From contig SZNP01000011.1 of assembly GCA_005239435.1 (NCBI GenBank), positions 124,001-188,000 on the forward strand: a DNA stretch of 64,000 bases, written 5' to 3'. Each line of letters begins with the position of its first letter. The first letter of the stretch is position 1. Positions 16,439 through 24,359 of the stretch are shown here, piece by piece. The position numbers and the translations under genes are program-made. Source of the DNA: Halorussus salinisoli. Lineage in GTDB: Archaea; Halobacteriota; Halobacteria; Halobacteriales; Haladaptataceae. The notes beneath the pieces are model-generated. The model saw only the letters and a program-made list of their open reading frames with translations. It had not been told where the DNA came from and made no database searches.

Positions 16439-17206
16439 ATGAGTAAATCATTAGACACGGACAAACTCGAACGAGAGGTCAAGTCGATGTACCGTGACGT
16501 CGCGGAGTTCTCCGACGGGGAGTTCCACTTCGAGATGGGCAGAGAGCTAGCCGAGCGACTCGGATACGATCCAGAAGATCTCTCTTACGTTCCCGATCCT
16601 GCGATTGATTCATTCGCCGGTGTGGGATACCATTTCGATCTGGCGGCGATCCACCCCGGTGAGTCCGTACTTGACCTCGGCAGCGGTTCGGGAATGGACC
16701 TGTTCGTCGCCGGAATGCACGTTACCGAAACCGGAACGGTTACCGGCGTAGACATGACCGACGAACAGATCCGAAAGGCCCAAAAATTGGCTGAGAAGAA
16801 CGGATTTCACAACGTCGACGTGCGACACGGCCACATCGAAGCGCTCCCCTTCGACGATGAGTCGTTCGACGTGGTCATCTCCAATGGTGTGATCAACCTC
16901 TCCGCAGAGAAGGGACGGGTGTTCGAGGAAGCGTATCGCGTGCTCAAGCCCGGCGGTCGACTCGCACTCTCGGACATCATCAACGAGTCACAGATGCCGG
17001 AGAGCATCAAGAACAACGAGGACCTGTGGGCGGCCTGTATCGGTGGGGCTGAGCAGGTCGACCGCTACACGGCGCTCATCGAACAGGCCGGATTCGAGGT
17101 GCGGGACGTTCAAGACAACACCCAGTACGAATTCATCTCGGATCAGGCGGTGAATGCGTGTCAGACGTACGGCGTGAAGAGCATCTCGCTCAGCGCCAGG
17201 AAGTGA
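16439..17206 (+). CDS. ArsM-like SAM methyltransferase lacking arsenic-site cysteines
   Basis: A 255-residue class I methyltransferase. SAM motifs are clear: 'VLDLGSGSGMDLFVAG' (~72-87), 'GVDMTDEQIRKA', 'NVDVRHGHIEALPFDDESFDVVISNGVINLS' and 'VLKPGGRLALSDI'. The order and the 'NLS', 'ACIGGA' and 'SFAGVGY' segments are those of arsenite methyltransferases. However, the usual Cys residues at 'SFAG.G' and 'SN.VINLS' are Gly or absent, leaving one Cys in 'ACIGGA'. It is therefore probably not an arsenite enzyme. The gene starts 13 bp after the OsmC stop and ends 5 bp before the next methyltransferase. Confidence 0.75.
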   Translation: MSKSLDTDKLEREVKSMYRDVAEFSDGEFHFEMGRELAERLGYDPEDLSYVPDPAIDSFAGVGYHFDLAAIHPGESVLDLGSGSGMDLFVAGMHVTETGTVTGVDMTDEQIRKAQKLAEKNGFHNVDVRHGHIEALPFDDESFDVVISNGVINLSAEKGRVFEEAYRVLKPGGRLALSDIINESQMPESIKNNEDLWAACIGGAEQVDRYTALIEQAGFEVRDVQDNTQYEFISDQAVNACQTYGVKSISLSARK

Positions 17207-17211
17207 GTAAC

Positions 17212-18288
17212 ATGGGAACTGATACTCAAGCGGATCCGATAAACGAAGAGAAACTGAGCGAACTCGTGGAGACATCCCTCGTCGATCTCGGTGCAACAGT
17301 CCATGCCGCACTCGCCGTCATCGGTGACGAACTCGGGCTTTACGCGACACTTGATGACGCAGGGCCACTCACGTCAGCTGAACTCGCCGAGAGAACCGAC
17401 ACCGTCGAGCGCTACGTTCGTGAATGGCTTCGCTCACAGGCCGCCGGCGGGTACGTGACCTACGACCCCGAGACTGACCGATACTACCTCACCCCGGAGC
17501 AGGCGCACATCTTGGCCAACGAGGAGAGCCCCGTGTTCATGCCCGGTGCGTTCCAGCTGGTCGGGTCAGTGGCCAAGATAGGTCCCGAACTCCGGGAGGC
17601 TTTCCGAACGGGCGAGGGCATCGGCTGGCACGAACATGACGAGGACGTGTTCCATGGCACGGAACGCTTCTTCGGGCCGTCCTACGGAGCGTTCCTACTC
17701 GACTGGATCGCAGCGCTCGATGGCATTGATGCTAAGCTGAAATCAGGCGGGCGGATCGTCGACGTGGGGTGTGGTCACGGCGCGCCGACGATCCGCATGG
17801 CCGAAGCGTACCCCAACTCGACGGTCGTCGGCGTCGACTATCACGAGGATTCGATCGAGGTGGCGCGCGAGCGGGCGGAAGCGGCGGGCGTGGCCGACCG
17901 CGTAAGCTTTGAAGTGGCAACCGCGAGGGAGTACACCGGCTCCGACTACGACCTCGTCACGATGTTCAACTGCTACCACGACATGGGAGATCCCGTCGGG
18001 GTGGCTGCCCACGTTCGAGAGACGCTACGTGAGAACGGTGCGTGGATGATCGTCGAACCGTATGCCGATGACCGGGTCGAAAACAATCTTACCCCATTTG
18101 GCCGCCTTGGATACTCTATTTCGACACTTGCCTGTACGCCAAATTCGCTCAGTCAAGACGTCGGGTACGGACTTGGCGCGCAGGCGGGCGAGGACCGAAC
18201 TCGAGAGGTCGTCACCGGAGGCGGGTTCACGCACTTACGCCGGGCGGCCGAGACGCCGACCAGTTTGGTCTTCGAAGCAAAACCCTGA
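17212..18288 (+). CDS. Winged-helix / SAM-dependent methyltransferase
   Basis: A 358-residue protein from the ATG at 17212, 5 bp after the previous stop. Residues ~20-115 form a winged-helix dimerisation-like module ('HAALAVIGDELGLYATLDDAGPLTSAELAERTDTVERYVREWLRSQAAGGYVTYD'). The catalytic domain follows with 'GGRIVDVGCGHGAPTIRMAEAYPNSTVVGVDYHEDSIEVAR' (SAM motif I and acidic loop) and 'YDLVTMFNCYHDMGDP'. The layout matches the Rv2258c-type methyltransferases, whose substrates are mostly unknown. Linkage with the OsmC and ArsM-like genes suggests a small detoxification or metabolite-modifying operon. Confidence 0.75.
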   Translation: MGTDTQADPINEEKLSELVETSLVDLGATVHAALAVIGDELGLYATLDDAGPLTSAELAERTDTVERYVREWLRSQAAGGYVTYDPETDRYYLTPEQAHILANEESPVFMPGAFQLVGSVAKIGPELREAFRTGEGIGWHEHDEDVFHGTERFFGPSYGAFLLDWIAALDGIDAKLKSGGRIVDVGCGHGAPTIRMAEAYPNSTVVGVDYHEDSIEVARERAEAAGVADRVSFEVATAREYTGSDYDLVTMFNCYHDMGDPVGVAAHVRETLRENGAWMIVEPYADDRVENNLTPFGRLGYSISTLACTPNSLSQDVGYGLGAQAGEDRTREVVTGGGFTHLRRAAETPTSLVFEAKP

Positions 18289-18584
18289 CTTCTCATCTGA
18301 TAGAACCCCGTTCTACTTTCGCTGTTCGCCCAAACAAGAATCCTGCAACGACGTCTGTCTTCTCGCCCTATCACTTAGTAGAAGTTGTCAATATGTGCCG
18401 ATTGTAGTAGTTCCTGGGTCCCTAGGCAAGGATTCCACGCTAACTAGCGACTTTTTCAGCGCAGAGGTATCTGAATGAACGAGGAAAATTTTGCTGACCG
18501 CATACTCTGTATGTGTCACGCACTTCCTATCATAGTCTAAGGGATTCAGCAGAGTCTCACGGCCTCACTTCCTTCTCCTCGCGG
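18289..18584. other. Intergenic region between converging operons
   Basis: About 295 bp separating two convergent transcription units. No gene, clear hairpin or repeat was recognised. Pyrimidine-rich stretches (cttcctatcatag, cttcctt) may serve as terminators. Confidence 0.35.
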
Positions 18585-19397
18585 TCAGATCGTTGTTGAG
18601 CGACGTTCTACGCGCCCATCGGCTACCACGACGGCGTCTTTCTCTTCCAGACGTCGCACAATCTCCTGTACGTCCGCTGCAGACCAGTCGAGTTCCTGTT
18701 GCAGGTCAGTCACCGATTTCGGTTCATCAAGCGCGTGCAACACTTCGAGCTCCTCGTAGACGCGCTCGGTAATCTCCGCAACGGGGTCGTGCAACGGTGT
18801 CCTCACGTTGTGTTGTTCGGTGAGATCGGTCAACGCTTCGTTCACGTACGTCACGAACAGTTCTTGGTCCAATAGTTCGACCTGCGTCTCGAGTTCTGCT
18901 TCGACGACGTCGAACTCGAGGCCGGTCTGCATCAACGAAAACATATCCTCGATGTCGTCCACCCGACCGGCAACCGCTTTGAACAGGAAGATGTCTTCTG
19001 GACTCACGAGCTCAACCACGAGATTTCCCGGGTCGAGGTACCGTTCGCTCCGCTCACGAATGCCTGGAGACAGAATCAGTTTGCCAATCACCTGCTGGTT
19101 GAAAACGTCGATGCGACATCCATCATCGTTCTCGAGGATTCGCTGGGCACCAAGTTCTTCGTACTCTTCGTCCGGTTCCCGGACGATATCGTATCCCAGT
19201 TCGAGGAGCACCGCTTGTAACTGACTCAGATCGTCGCCGGAGGAGACGATGAGGTCGATATCTTTGGTCGTCTCTTTGAGACCGCGAAACGCCATCGACC
19301 CACCGCCAATCAAGAAGACGGTGAGTGGGTTGTCCAGCTGCTTGCCAACGCGCTTGAGTTCTGAGCGAATGTATGAGCTATCGAATCGCGCCCTCAT
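18585..19397 (-). CDS. DUF6036-like nucleotidyltransferase, AbiEii-like toxin candidate
   Basis: A 270-residue protein. The polymerase-beta-type nucleotidyltransferase motif is clear: 'FLIGGGSMAFRG' (G31-G33, S34) followed by 'KDIDLIV' (D46, D48), and a later Asp-containing strand 'DGCRIDVFNQQVIG'. Residues ~215-270 form an extra winged helix ('KSVTDLQQELDWSAADVQEIVRRLEEKDAVVVADG'). Its ATG overlaps the stop of the upstream regulator by 4 bp. A wHTH regulator followed by a nucleotidyltransferase is the layout of AbiE-type (type IV) toxin-antitoxin systems. That role is inferred from gene order; other DUF6036 proteins are uncharacterised. Confidence 0.7.
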   Translation of the reverse strand: MRARFDSSYIRSELKRVGKQLDNPLTVFLIGGGSMAFRGLKETTKDIDLIVSSGDDLSQLQAVLLELGYDIVREPDEEYEELGAQRILENDDGCRIDVFNQQVIGKLILSPGIRERSERYLDPGNLVVELVSPEDIFLFKAVAGRVDDIEDMFSLMQTGLEFDVVEAELETQVELLDQELFVTYVNEALTDLTEQHNVRTPLHDPVAEITERVYEELEVLHALDEPKSVTDLQQELDWSAADVQEIVRRLEEKDAVVVADGRVERRSTTI

Positions 19398-20317
19398 AGC
19401 GTCACCTCGTACTCTTCAGCCAGTTCCTGGAAGTCCTCCCACTCAGGAAGTCGAGACGTCCGCTGGTCACCGCTGGTGTCGAGATATGTGCAAAGCTCGT
19501 CGACGACGTCGTCGACGCCGTATTTGACGGCTTGGGCTCGGAGTTCGTCGCGGTCAATGTCGACGTGACTGAGCAAGAGCAGGCAGTATGACTGAGTTCG
19601 TGCGCCCGAATCGATCACGAGCATGTGGCAGCACAATGTCTCCGGCGAGAGCTCACTCGTCGTCTCCGAATAGAGGTAGTATCGACGGTCACGTGCCAAC
19701 AGCGGGAGGCCAAATCGCTGGAATTGGTCTGGTCCTGTCGGAATGAAGTGTTCCTCGCTGATTTCAGTCGTCGTCTGGACAAGGAACTCGTCGAGGGATT
19801 CCCACAGAATCGTGTACGTGTCGGTCTGTTCTTCGGCAGTCTGACGGTGGACGTGATGGGCAAGCTCACGAGCGAGTACGCTCAGCTGTTCGAAGCCGTT
19901 ATTCAGTGCGTACGCCCCGTCGTCGGTTTGGTAGACGATTCCGCGATGTTGAAGTGGGGCAAGCGCACGGTGGACGGTACTTCTGTGGACGTCAGCGTGG
20001 CGTGCGAGATCGGTCACGGTCCGTGGGGTATCGAGGTAGTAGCAAACACGGAGGGCTGCACCTGACAACAGCTCCGGCCAGTCGATGTGTGAATACTGCT
20101 GCGTGAGGTCCGTGAGTAACTCGAGCGCCTTTGCATCCGACAGTCGGATCTGCTTTGTTTTCCCCTGTCGGGTTGTCTCGACGAGGCCAGCCGTTTCTAG
20201 CCGCTCAACGAGTTCTGAGATGTAGCTGAGACTCCGATCGAGATTCGTTGCGAGTTCAGAGACCGTCTGCTCACCGTGGAGGGCAGTAAGGGCGCGAACC
20301 TCGCCTTCAGTGAGCAT
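19394..20317 (-). CDS. Winged-helix regulator, AbiEi-like antitoxin candidate
   Basis: A 307-residue protein with two winged helices: residues ~3-65 ('LTALHGEQTVSELATNLDRSLSYISELVERLETAGLVETTRQGKTKQI') and ~88-145 ('RVCYYLDTPRTVTDLARHADVHRSTVHRALAPLQHRGIVYQ'). The C-terminal half is conserved with the protein encoded at 35313-36239 ('YCLLLLSHVDIDRDEL', 'LPEWEDFQELAEEYEV'). The ATG is 1 bp from an inverted-repeat arm, and a TATA box lies ~27 nt upstream between the two arms, so the message is leaderless and very likely autorepressed. It is co-transcribed and overlaps with the nucleotidyltransferase gene. Confidence 0.75.
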   Translation of the reverse strand: MLTEGEVRALTALHGEQTVSELATNLDRSLSYISELVERLETAGLVETTRQGKTKQIRLSDAKALELLTDLTQQYSHIDWPELLSGAALRVCYYLDTPRTVTDLARHADVHRSTVHRALAPLQHRGIVYQTDDGAYALNNGFEQLSVLARELAHHVHRQTAEEQTDTYTILWESLDEFLVQTTTEISEEHFIPTGPDQFQRFGLPLLARDRRYYLYSETTSELSPETLCCHMLVIDSGARTQSYCLLLLSHVDIDRDELRAQAVKYGVDDVVDELCTYLDTSGDQRTSRLPEWEDFQELAEEYEVTL

Positions 20318-20318
20318 A

Positions 20319-20370
20319 CTGTTGCATAGTACCGAATCGATATATAAGTTACTTCGCTATCTTGCAACAG
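20319..20370 (-). promoter_or_regulatory. Promoter with inverted-repeat operator flanking the TATA box
   Basis: CTGTTGCA at 20319-20326 and TGCAACAG at 20363-20370 are perfect 8-bp inverted arms 36 bp apart. The TATA stretch (minus strand aacttatata, about 20340-20350) sits between them, and the start codon at 20317 touches the inner arm. The regulator gene it drives is the obvious candidate to bind it. The same architecture, with other arm sequences, recurs at 36242-36291. Confidence 0.65.
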
Positions 20371-20640
20371 ATAACTGTCCGTCGAGACAGGAAACCTACA
20401 GGATGGAAGCCCTCGACCGCTTGACATCCCGCGGCCACAGCTGCGCTCCTCGTGCCTGTGGTGCTTGCAGGGTCGGGGGATGACCGAGACGGCCTCGCCC
20501 TTTCTGAGTTCACCAGGACGGTGGTTGATTCGCCGATTGATATGGCCGACAAGACAAGTGGCTCTCAACGGCCCGCCCCGCTCGCCGCGTGCCGGCCGCC
20601 GCGTCGCTCGCGACCGACCATTCCGGGCGGTCTGCCTGCA
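20363..20640. repeat. Diverged ~300-bp repeat, copy B
   Basis: This is the partner of copy A at 14145-14460. Shared blocks include 'cctgtggtgcttgc', 'ccgagacggcctcgcccttt', 'cccgctcgccgcg' and 'ggccgccgcgtcgct'. It begins at the outer arm of the regulator operator and has no convincing frame. The stretch to 20801 holds no recognised gene. Confidence 0.55.
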
Positions 20641-20801
20641 GTAGCGGGCGGACTGCCGGGCTAAAGTGAATCTGGCTTCGACGCCAGCGGGTATCCGCCG
20701 GGGGTGGCGCGCCGTGGGTGCTCACCCCGCGACGCATACTCCGCTGGACGCTCGCGGCGGCCGGGTCGACGCGCGGTGCTGGATGACTCACTTTCCTAGA
20801 T

Positions 20802-20854
20802 TGCGCTCTCGCTCGCGCCCCAAGGGGGCGCGCGAAGGCGCGAGCGAGAGCGCA
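20802..20854. repeat. Perfect 18-bp hairpin upstream of RPA-like gene
   Basis: TGCGCTCTCGCTCGCGCC at 20802-20819 pairs perfectly with GGCGCGAGCGAGAGCGCA at 20837-20854 around a 17-nt G-rich loop. It lies ~95 bp before the ATG at 20949. It could be a terminator for an upstream unit, a cruciform site or a leader structure. Confidence 0.7.
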
Positions 20855-20948
20855 GATGGGTCTGTTGGTTGTGGTTGTCGAGGAAATCCGCGATGTTGGA
20901 GCATCGCGGTGTCGGGCGCGTGAGCGCCTTCAGGAACCTGGAGTTCCA

Positions 20949-21845
20949 ATGTCTAGTAATAACGCACGCGGCAAGGTCGTTTCGGTCGATGAACAGGCAC
21001 TCGAACAGGCGGACGAAGCAGCAGTCGATGCAGACGGTTTCGAGGTCGTCGAGGAGACGCCCGAGCTTAGAGCGACGGTCAAGCAAGAGACCCAAGCGAA
21101 GGTGGATGCGAACCACCCGGACGGAATCAAGGAGACGAACAAAGAACGAATTCAGGGTGCAACACTCGAACAAGAGGAGCGCATTCGAGCGCGGGAAGCC
21201 GAACTGGAGCGCATTAGCGTCCGGGGCCAAGTTAGTCGGCAGGATGGCCGGGCGAAGCGAGCGCGAGACATCGCGGCGAAGCGGAGCAAGGAGCGACGTC
21301 GGGAGTTCCAAAAGCGGGCGGCAAGCGTGACCCCAATGGCGGATCCGGAGCGTCCAGACCCACGCGAGGAATTGACGCAAGATGAGCTAGCGAGCGTGAA
21401 CGAGCAGGCAAAACGATTGAGCGAGAAGTTGGATGGATGGACGAAAGCGGCAATCAGTCGGCGACTGGCCGAGCGCGTGATCGAAGGAGCGAGCATGATG
21501 AGTGCAGTCGTCGGCGTTCACGAGGAGTTGCAGACGGCGCCGGGACAGGTGATTCCGATTGGGGAACTTGAGGACGTTAATCGCAAGGAGGTCAGCATCG
21601 AGGGTTGTGTCGAAACTCTGTGGGAGCCCTCGCATCCGAGTATTGCGCAGGTTGGGCTTATCGCAGACGAAAGTGGGCGAACTCGGGTAACGGTCTGGGA
21701 GAACTCGAATGCGCCGTGGATGGAAGAAGGCGAGCAGGTGTGCATCCGTGGGGCGGCCCGGAACTGGTACGAGGGACGTGTCTCACTCGCCGTGACCGGG
21801 TGGACGACCATCCTGTTCCCCGAGCGCGGTCGCTGGTGGGAATAG
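20949..21845 (+). CDS. RPA-like OB-fold DNA-binding protein
   Basis: A 298-residue protein from the ATG at 20949; the upstream frame to 20856 runs through the hairpin tail and is rejected. Residues ~1-120 are highly charged and helical (many Glu/Arg, 'EEERIRAREAELERISVRGQVSR'). The C-terminal ~110 residues form an OB fold of the RPA/single-strand-binding type ('VIPIGELEDVNRKEVSIEGCVETLWEPSHPSIAQVGLIADESGRTRVTVWENS' and 'GEQVCIRGAARNWYEGRVSLAVTGWTTI'). Such proteins are common on haloarchaeal plasmids and are thought to bind single-stranded DNA in replication or repair. A T-run follows the stop. Confidence 0.7.
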   Translation: MSSNNARGKVVSVDEQALEQADEAAVDADGFEVVEETPELRATVKQETQAKVDANHPDGIKETNKERIQGATLEQEERIRAREAELERISVRGQVSRQDGRAKRARDIAAKRSKERRREFQKRAASVTPMADPERPDPREELTQDELASVNEQAKRLSEKLDGWTKAAISRRLAERVIEGASMMSAVVGVHEELQTAPGQVIPIGELEDVNRKEVSIEGCVETLWEPSHPSIAQVGLIADESGRTRVTVWENSNAPWMEEGEQVCIRGAARNWYEGRVSLAVTGWTTILFPERGRWWE

Positions 21846-21859
21846 CCCGATCACACCCC

Positions 21860-21865
21860 TTTTTT
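21860..21865 (+). terminator. T-run terminator after RPA-like gene
   Basis: Six consecutive T residues preceded by cacacccc lie 15 bp after the stop at 21845. Oligo-T runs without a strong hairpin are typical archaeal terminators. Confidence 0.5.
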
Positions 21866-22150
21866 GCTGGTGTGGTGCAATCACCGCCACCTCCCACCAC
21901 CTCCACGGTCCAGGCCGCTCACGGCCCACGTGCCGTTCGCGGCCAGGCTTTCGCCACAGCAGTCGACTGTTCGGTTCCATGCCGCAACACATTGCTGTGG
22001 CTCTTGATTCTCAATCGGTGCCTCCCTCTCGACGACAACTGCAGTGGAGCTTGGCGCGTACCGAAACCAGGCCGCCACCCGGTCGATTCAGGACTCGGAA
22101 ACTCCAAAGACGATGAGCCGTATCATCCCGCATATACTGGTATAGGGAGA

Positions 22151-22201
22151 CAGACCTGCCCGACGTACGGCCTGCCAGACGAACTCTGCATCTGCTGTTA
22201 A
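22151..22201 (+). pseudogene. Possible remnant of a SUI1/eIF-1-type N-terminus
   Basis: The frame ending at the TAA at 22199-22201 reads 'TCPTYGLPDELCICC', which resembles the N-terminal 'CPTCGLPDELCxC' zinc motif of haloarchaeal SUI1 translation factors, with one Cys changed to Tyr and an immediate stop. Only ~15 residues match. The rest of 21870-22268 shows nothing recognisable. This could be chance. Confidence 0.3.
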
Positions 22202-22268
22202 GACGAGGCTTCACTATACGGTCACTGACTTCTGCTGGGCCAGTGTCGTATTCGCTCCAACCGATAGC

Positions 22269-22505
22269 TCAGAGATTGCTCTCTGTAAGCCGAATTTGGT
22301 CGTTTACGATATAGATGTAGCCGTTGTTGAGGAGGTGGTCGAGTGCAGTGTCAACCGTCGCTGGCTCAAACCCCGCGCTGTCCAAGTACGTCTCGGCTTG
22401 GTCTCGCGGAAGCCCGTTTGCTGTCGATTCGATTTCGGGCTTCAGGGCTTCGAGCACCTCCTCTGTATATGCCGGTAACGACTGCGACGGTGGCGGGTTC
22501 TCCAT
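22269..22505 (-). CDS. Small winged-helix-like protein beside TFB gene
   Basis: A 78-residue protein from the Met of 'MENPPPSQ'; a start 7 codons upstream (22526) is possible. It is closely related to the protein at 45061-45297: both share 'LPxYxEEVLExLxP', 'GLPxD', 'AYLD..GFE' and an identical 'GYIYIVNDQIRLTESN' ending. The pattern of short helices and a terminal beta hairpin fits a small winged helix. In both places it lies just downstream of a TFB gene on the same strand, so the pair travels as a module. The function is unknown; a partner or modulator of that TFB is plausible. Confidence 0.6.
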   Translation of the reverse strand: MENPPPSQSLPAYTEEVLEALKPEIESTANGLPRDQAETYLDSAGFEPATVDTALDHLLNNGYIYIVNDQIRLTESNL

Positions 22506-22616
22506 CACTACTCTAGAGACACCCATCCACCATGAACGTCCGCATTCTTGTCATAGAAGTAGAGGACAGGAAAACCCTCTTCTCCGCCGGACCCTCACTT
22601 TCGATACCGCAGTTGC

Positions 22617-23111
22617 TCAGTGGAGGCCCATCGCTTCGATCTGTTCCTGATATCGATTCCGAATCGTGACCTCCGTCACCTGCGCGACCTCGGCGACCTC
22701 GCGTTGAGTTTTTTCTCGTTACACAGCAGCGACGCCGCATAGATCGCCGCGGCGGCGAACCCCGTCGGCGACTTCCCAGAGAGCAGGCCCTGCTCGGCGG
22801 ACTCGTCGATAATCTCGTTCGCCTTCATTTTCACTTCCTCACTCACCCCGAGGTCGGAACTGAACCGTGGCACGTACTCTTTGGGATCAACGGGTTCCAT
22901 CTCAAGACTGAGTTCCTTCGTAACGTACCGATACGTCCGACCAATCTCTTTCTTCTCAACGCGGGATACCTCCGACACCTCTTCAAGACTCCGTGGGATG
23001 TCCTCTTGGCGACAGCCGGCGTAGAGACAGCTGGTCGCGACACTCTCGATGGACCGCCCGCGAATGAGGTCCTCCTTGAGTGCTCGTCGATAGATGACTG
23101 ATGAGACATCC
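22617..23111 (-). pseudogene. tfb: TFB pseudogene, N-terminally truncated and frameshifted
   Basis: The frame encodes TFB from 'SSVIYRRALKEDLIRGRSIESVATSCLYAGCR' onward, nearly identical to the intact TFB at 45386-46348. The zinc ribbon, B-finger and start of cyclin repeat 1 are missing: homology stops near 23111, where an IS200/IS605-type hairpin region (23158-23177) begins. A one-base deletion after 'CNEKK' (ctcgcgttgagttttttctcg against ctctctgagtcttcttctcg) shifts the frame, and the correct ending 'RNRYQEQIEAMGLH' follows out of frame. It cannot make a working factor. Confidence 0.8.
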
Positions 23112-23157
23112 GGCAATAGTGCTGCCGGTGGAATGTATCCCATCGTGACGGCTTCAT

Positions 23158-23177
23158 CCCACCCCTAAAGGGGTGGG
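23158..23177. repeat. IS200/IS605-type end hairpin at TFB breakpoint
   Basis: CCCACCCC-TAAA-GGGGTGGG is a perfect 8-bp stem with a TAAA loop, the form seen at ends of haloarchaeal IS200/IS605 (IS1341-type) elements. No transposase remains nearby. It abuts the truncated end of the TFB pseudogene, so an insertion or its excision probably caused the truncation. Confidence 0.5.
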
Positions 23178-23413
23178 TTTTCGCCTCTCGTCTTCTATAA
23201 TTCCGATGACTCCGACACCGACGTCCACTTTCGTCCCGAGATTCTGAGCCATATCTACTACACCCCGTGGCCAGTTGATAGATGTCGGGCAAGATCAAAC
23301 GTTGCCTGTTGCCTCTTCGATAACTCAGTACAGTCAGCATGAGCAGTTGCCTGAAATCCACGACGGATCGGAAGTTAACACATATATCCGACAACCGTGT
23401 ATTCCTACTATAT

Positions 23414-23731
23414 ATGCAATTCTGTGACGAGTGTGGTTCGCTGATGCACACGGAGGACGACACGTGGGTGTGTCGCTCCTGTGAGAACGAGGAGCCGCGG
23501 GACTCGCAAGCAGAAGCGGCGATGACGACCCAGGATGGACAGCAGGACGACGGGGCACCCGCCGTGGCCGACGCGACCCAGGGCTCCACCGAGACGATGC
23601 AGGAGCCCTGTCCGGCGGACGACTGCGACAGCGACCGGGCCTACTACGAGATGATGCCGAAGCCGGGCGGCTCCTACGAGGTTCGGCTGTTCACCTGCGT
23701 CGAGTGCGGCCACAAGTGGCGCGAGTCCTGA
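23414..23731 (+). CDS. TFS-like transcription factor without catalytic Asp-Glu
   Basis: A 105-residue protein from the ATG at 23414, with a TATA stretch (catatatcc, ~23381-23389) ~27 nt upstream. It has the TFS layout: an N-terminal zinc ribbon 'MQFCDECGSLMH...WVCRSCENE', an acidic linker, and a C-terminal ribbon 'EPCPADDCDSDRAYYEMM...RLFTCVECGHKWRES'. TFS stimulates RNA cleavage by stalled RNA polymerase through an Asp-Glu pair on the tip of the second ribbon. Here the tip reads 'PKPGGSYEVR', so the pair is replaced by Gly-Ser, and the first Cys pair is spaced CxxxxC rather than CxxC. It is probably a regulator or inhibitor of polymerase rather than a cleavage factor. Confidence 0.75.
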   Translation: MQFCDECGSLMHTEDDTWVCRSCENEEPRDSQAEAAMTTQDGQQDDGAPAVADATQGSTETMQEPCPADDCDSDRAYYEMMPKPGGSYEVRLFTCVECGHKWRES

Positions 23732-23814
23732 CGGCGCATCTCGCGAACCCCGCCGCTTAAATATGCACAGACCGCCACATCAGACTCTCAACTCCCGGGG
23801 TTACTCGGTCTCAA

Positions 23815-24103
23815 GTGGAGCCACACATCGACTCCAAACCAACTCCCACAACGTTCTTGAGGCTATCAACAACCTCTGTCACAAGAGCCTTTGTTGGGAT
23901 GTTCATTCCCCCGATTATCGGTGCGGTAATCGTTGGAACACTCTATCTCCAGAAACGGAGCCGAAGACGGGGCAGTGTTCGGACTCCTCGGTAACCCAAA
24001 ACACTCAATTCACAGGCTCAGTGAGCAGCTGGTTCAACGTCTCCGGCACGAAAGAAAAGAAGCCGCCGTGCTGCATGGAACCTCTGTATCTCGCACGGGT
24101 TGA
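23815..24103 (+). pseudogene. Possible frameshifted small membrane protein
   Basis: One frame from a GTG at 23815 gives a hydrophobic helix ('AFVGMFIPPIIGAVIVGTLYL') then stops at 23994. The frame shifted by one base continues with a coding-like 'FGLLGNPKHSIHRLSEQLVQRLRHERKEAAVLHG' to a TGA at 24101. Together they look like a membrane-anchored protein broken by a frameshift. No family is recognised and the call is weak. Confidence 0.25.
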
Positions 24104-24240
24104 CTAACAAGATTCCGACAATTCGATTCTCCCGCCGATAGGTGTGTCTCTTATATTGCGCATAGGCAATTCCATCCTATCAACAGTAGAGGATTTCAAC
24201 AAGGCTGTAGTTCTCAGGATGAGTTGATCAAGGGCTATCG

Positions 24241-24248
24241 TTTAAATA
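24241..24248 (+). promoter_or_regulatory. TATA box cut off from its gene by the insertion element
   Basis: TTTAAATA ends two bases into the target duplication on the left of the insertion element. Removing the element and one target copy would place it about 30-38 nt before the ATG at 25856, the normal distance for a haloarchaeal promoter. Confidence 0.5.
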
Positions 24249-24359
24249 CGAAGGGCTCTGTTGAAATCCTATTAGTTCGACACCTTTCCGCTGAAACAGC
24301 CGTTAGGTAGGACTGCGAGTCTACCACTATTAACCGGGTTGGCTAAGAAGCATCAAGCG

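Noticed and set aside
16439..17206. Annotation as arsenite methyltransferase (arsM)
   Set aside because: Signature cysteines are missing, so only the broader methyltransferase call is supported.
20856..20948. N-terminal extension of the RPA-like frame upstream of 20949
   Set aside because: The frame there runs out of the perfect hairpin and is not acidic or otherwise protein-like; the ATG at 20949 starts clear coding sequence.
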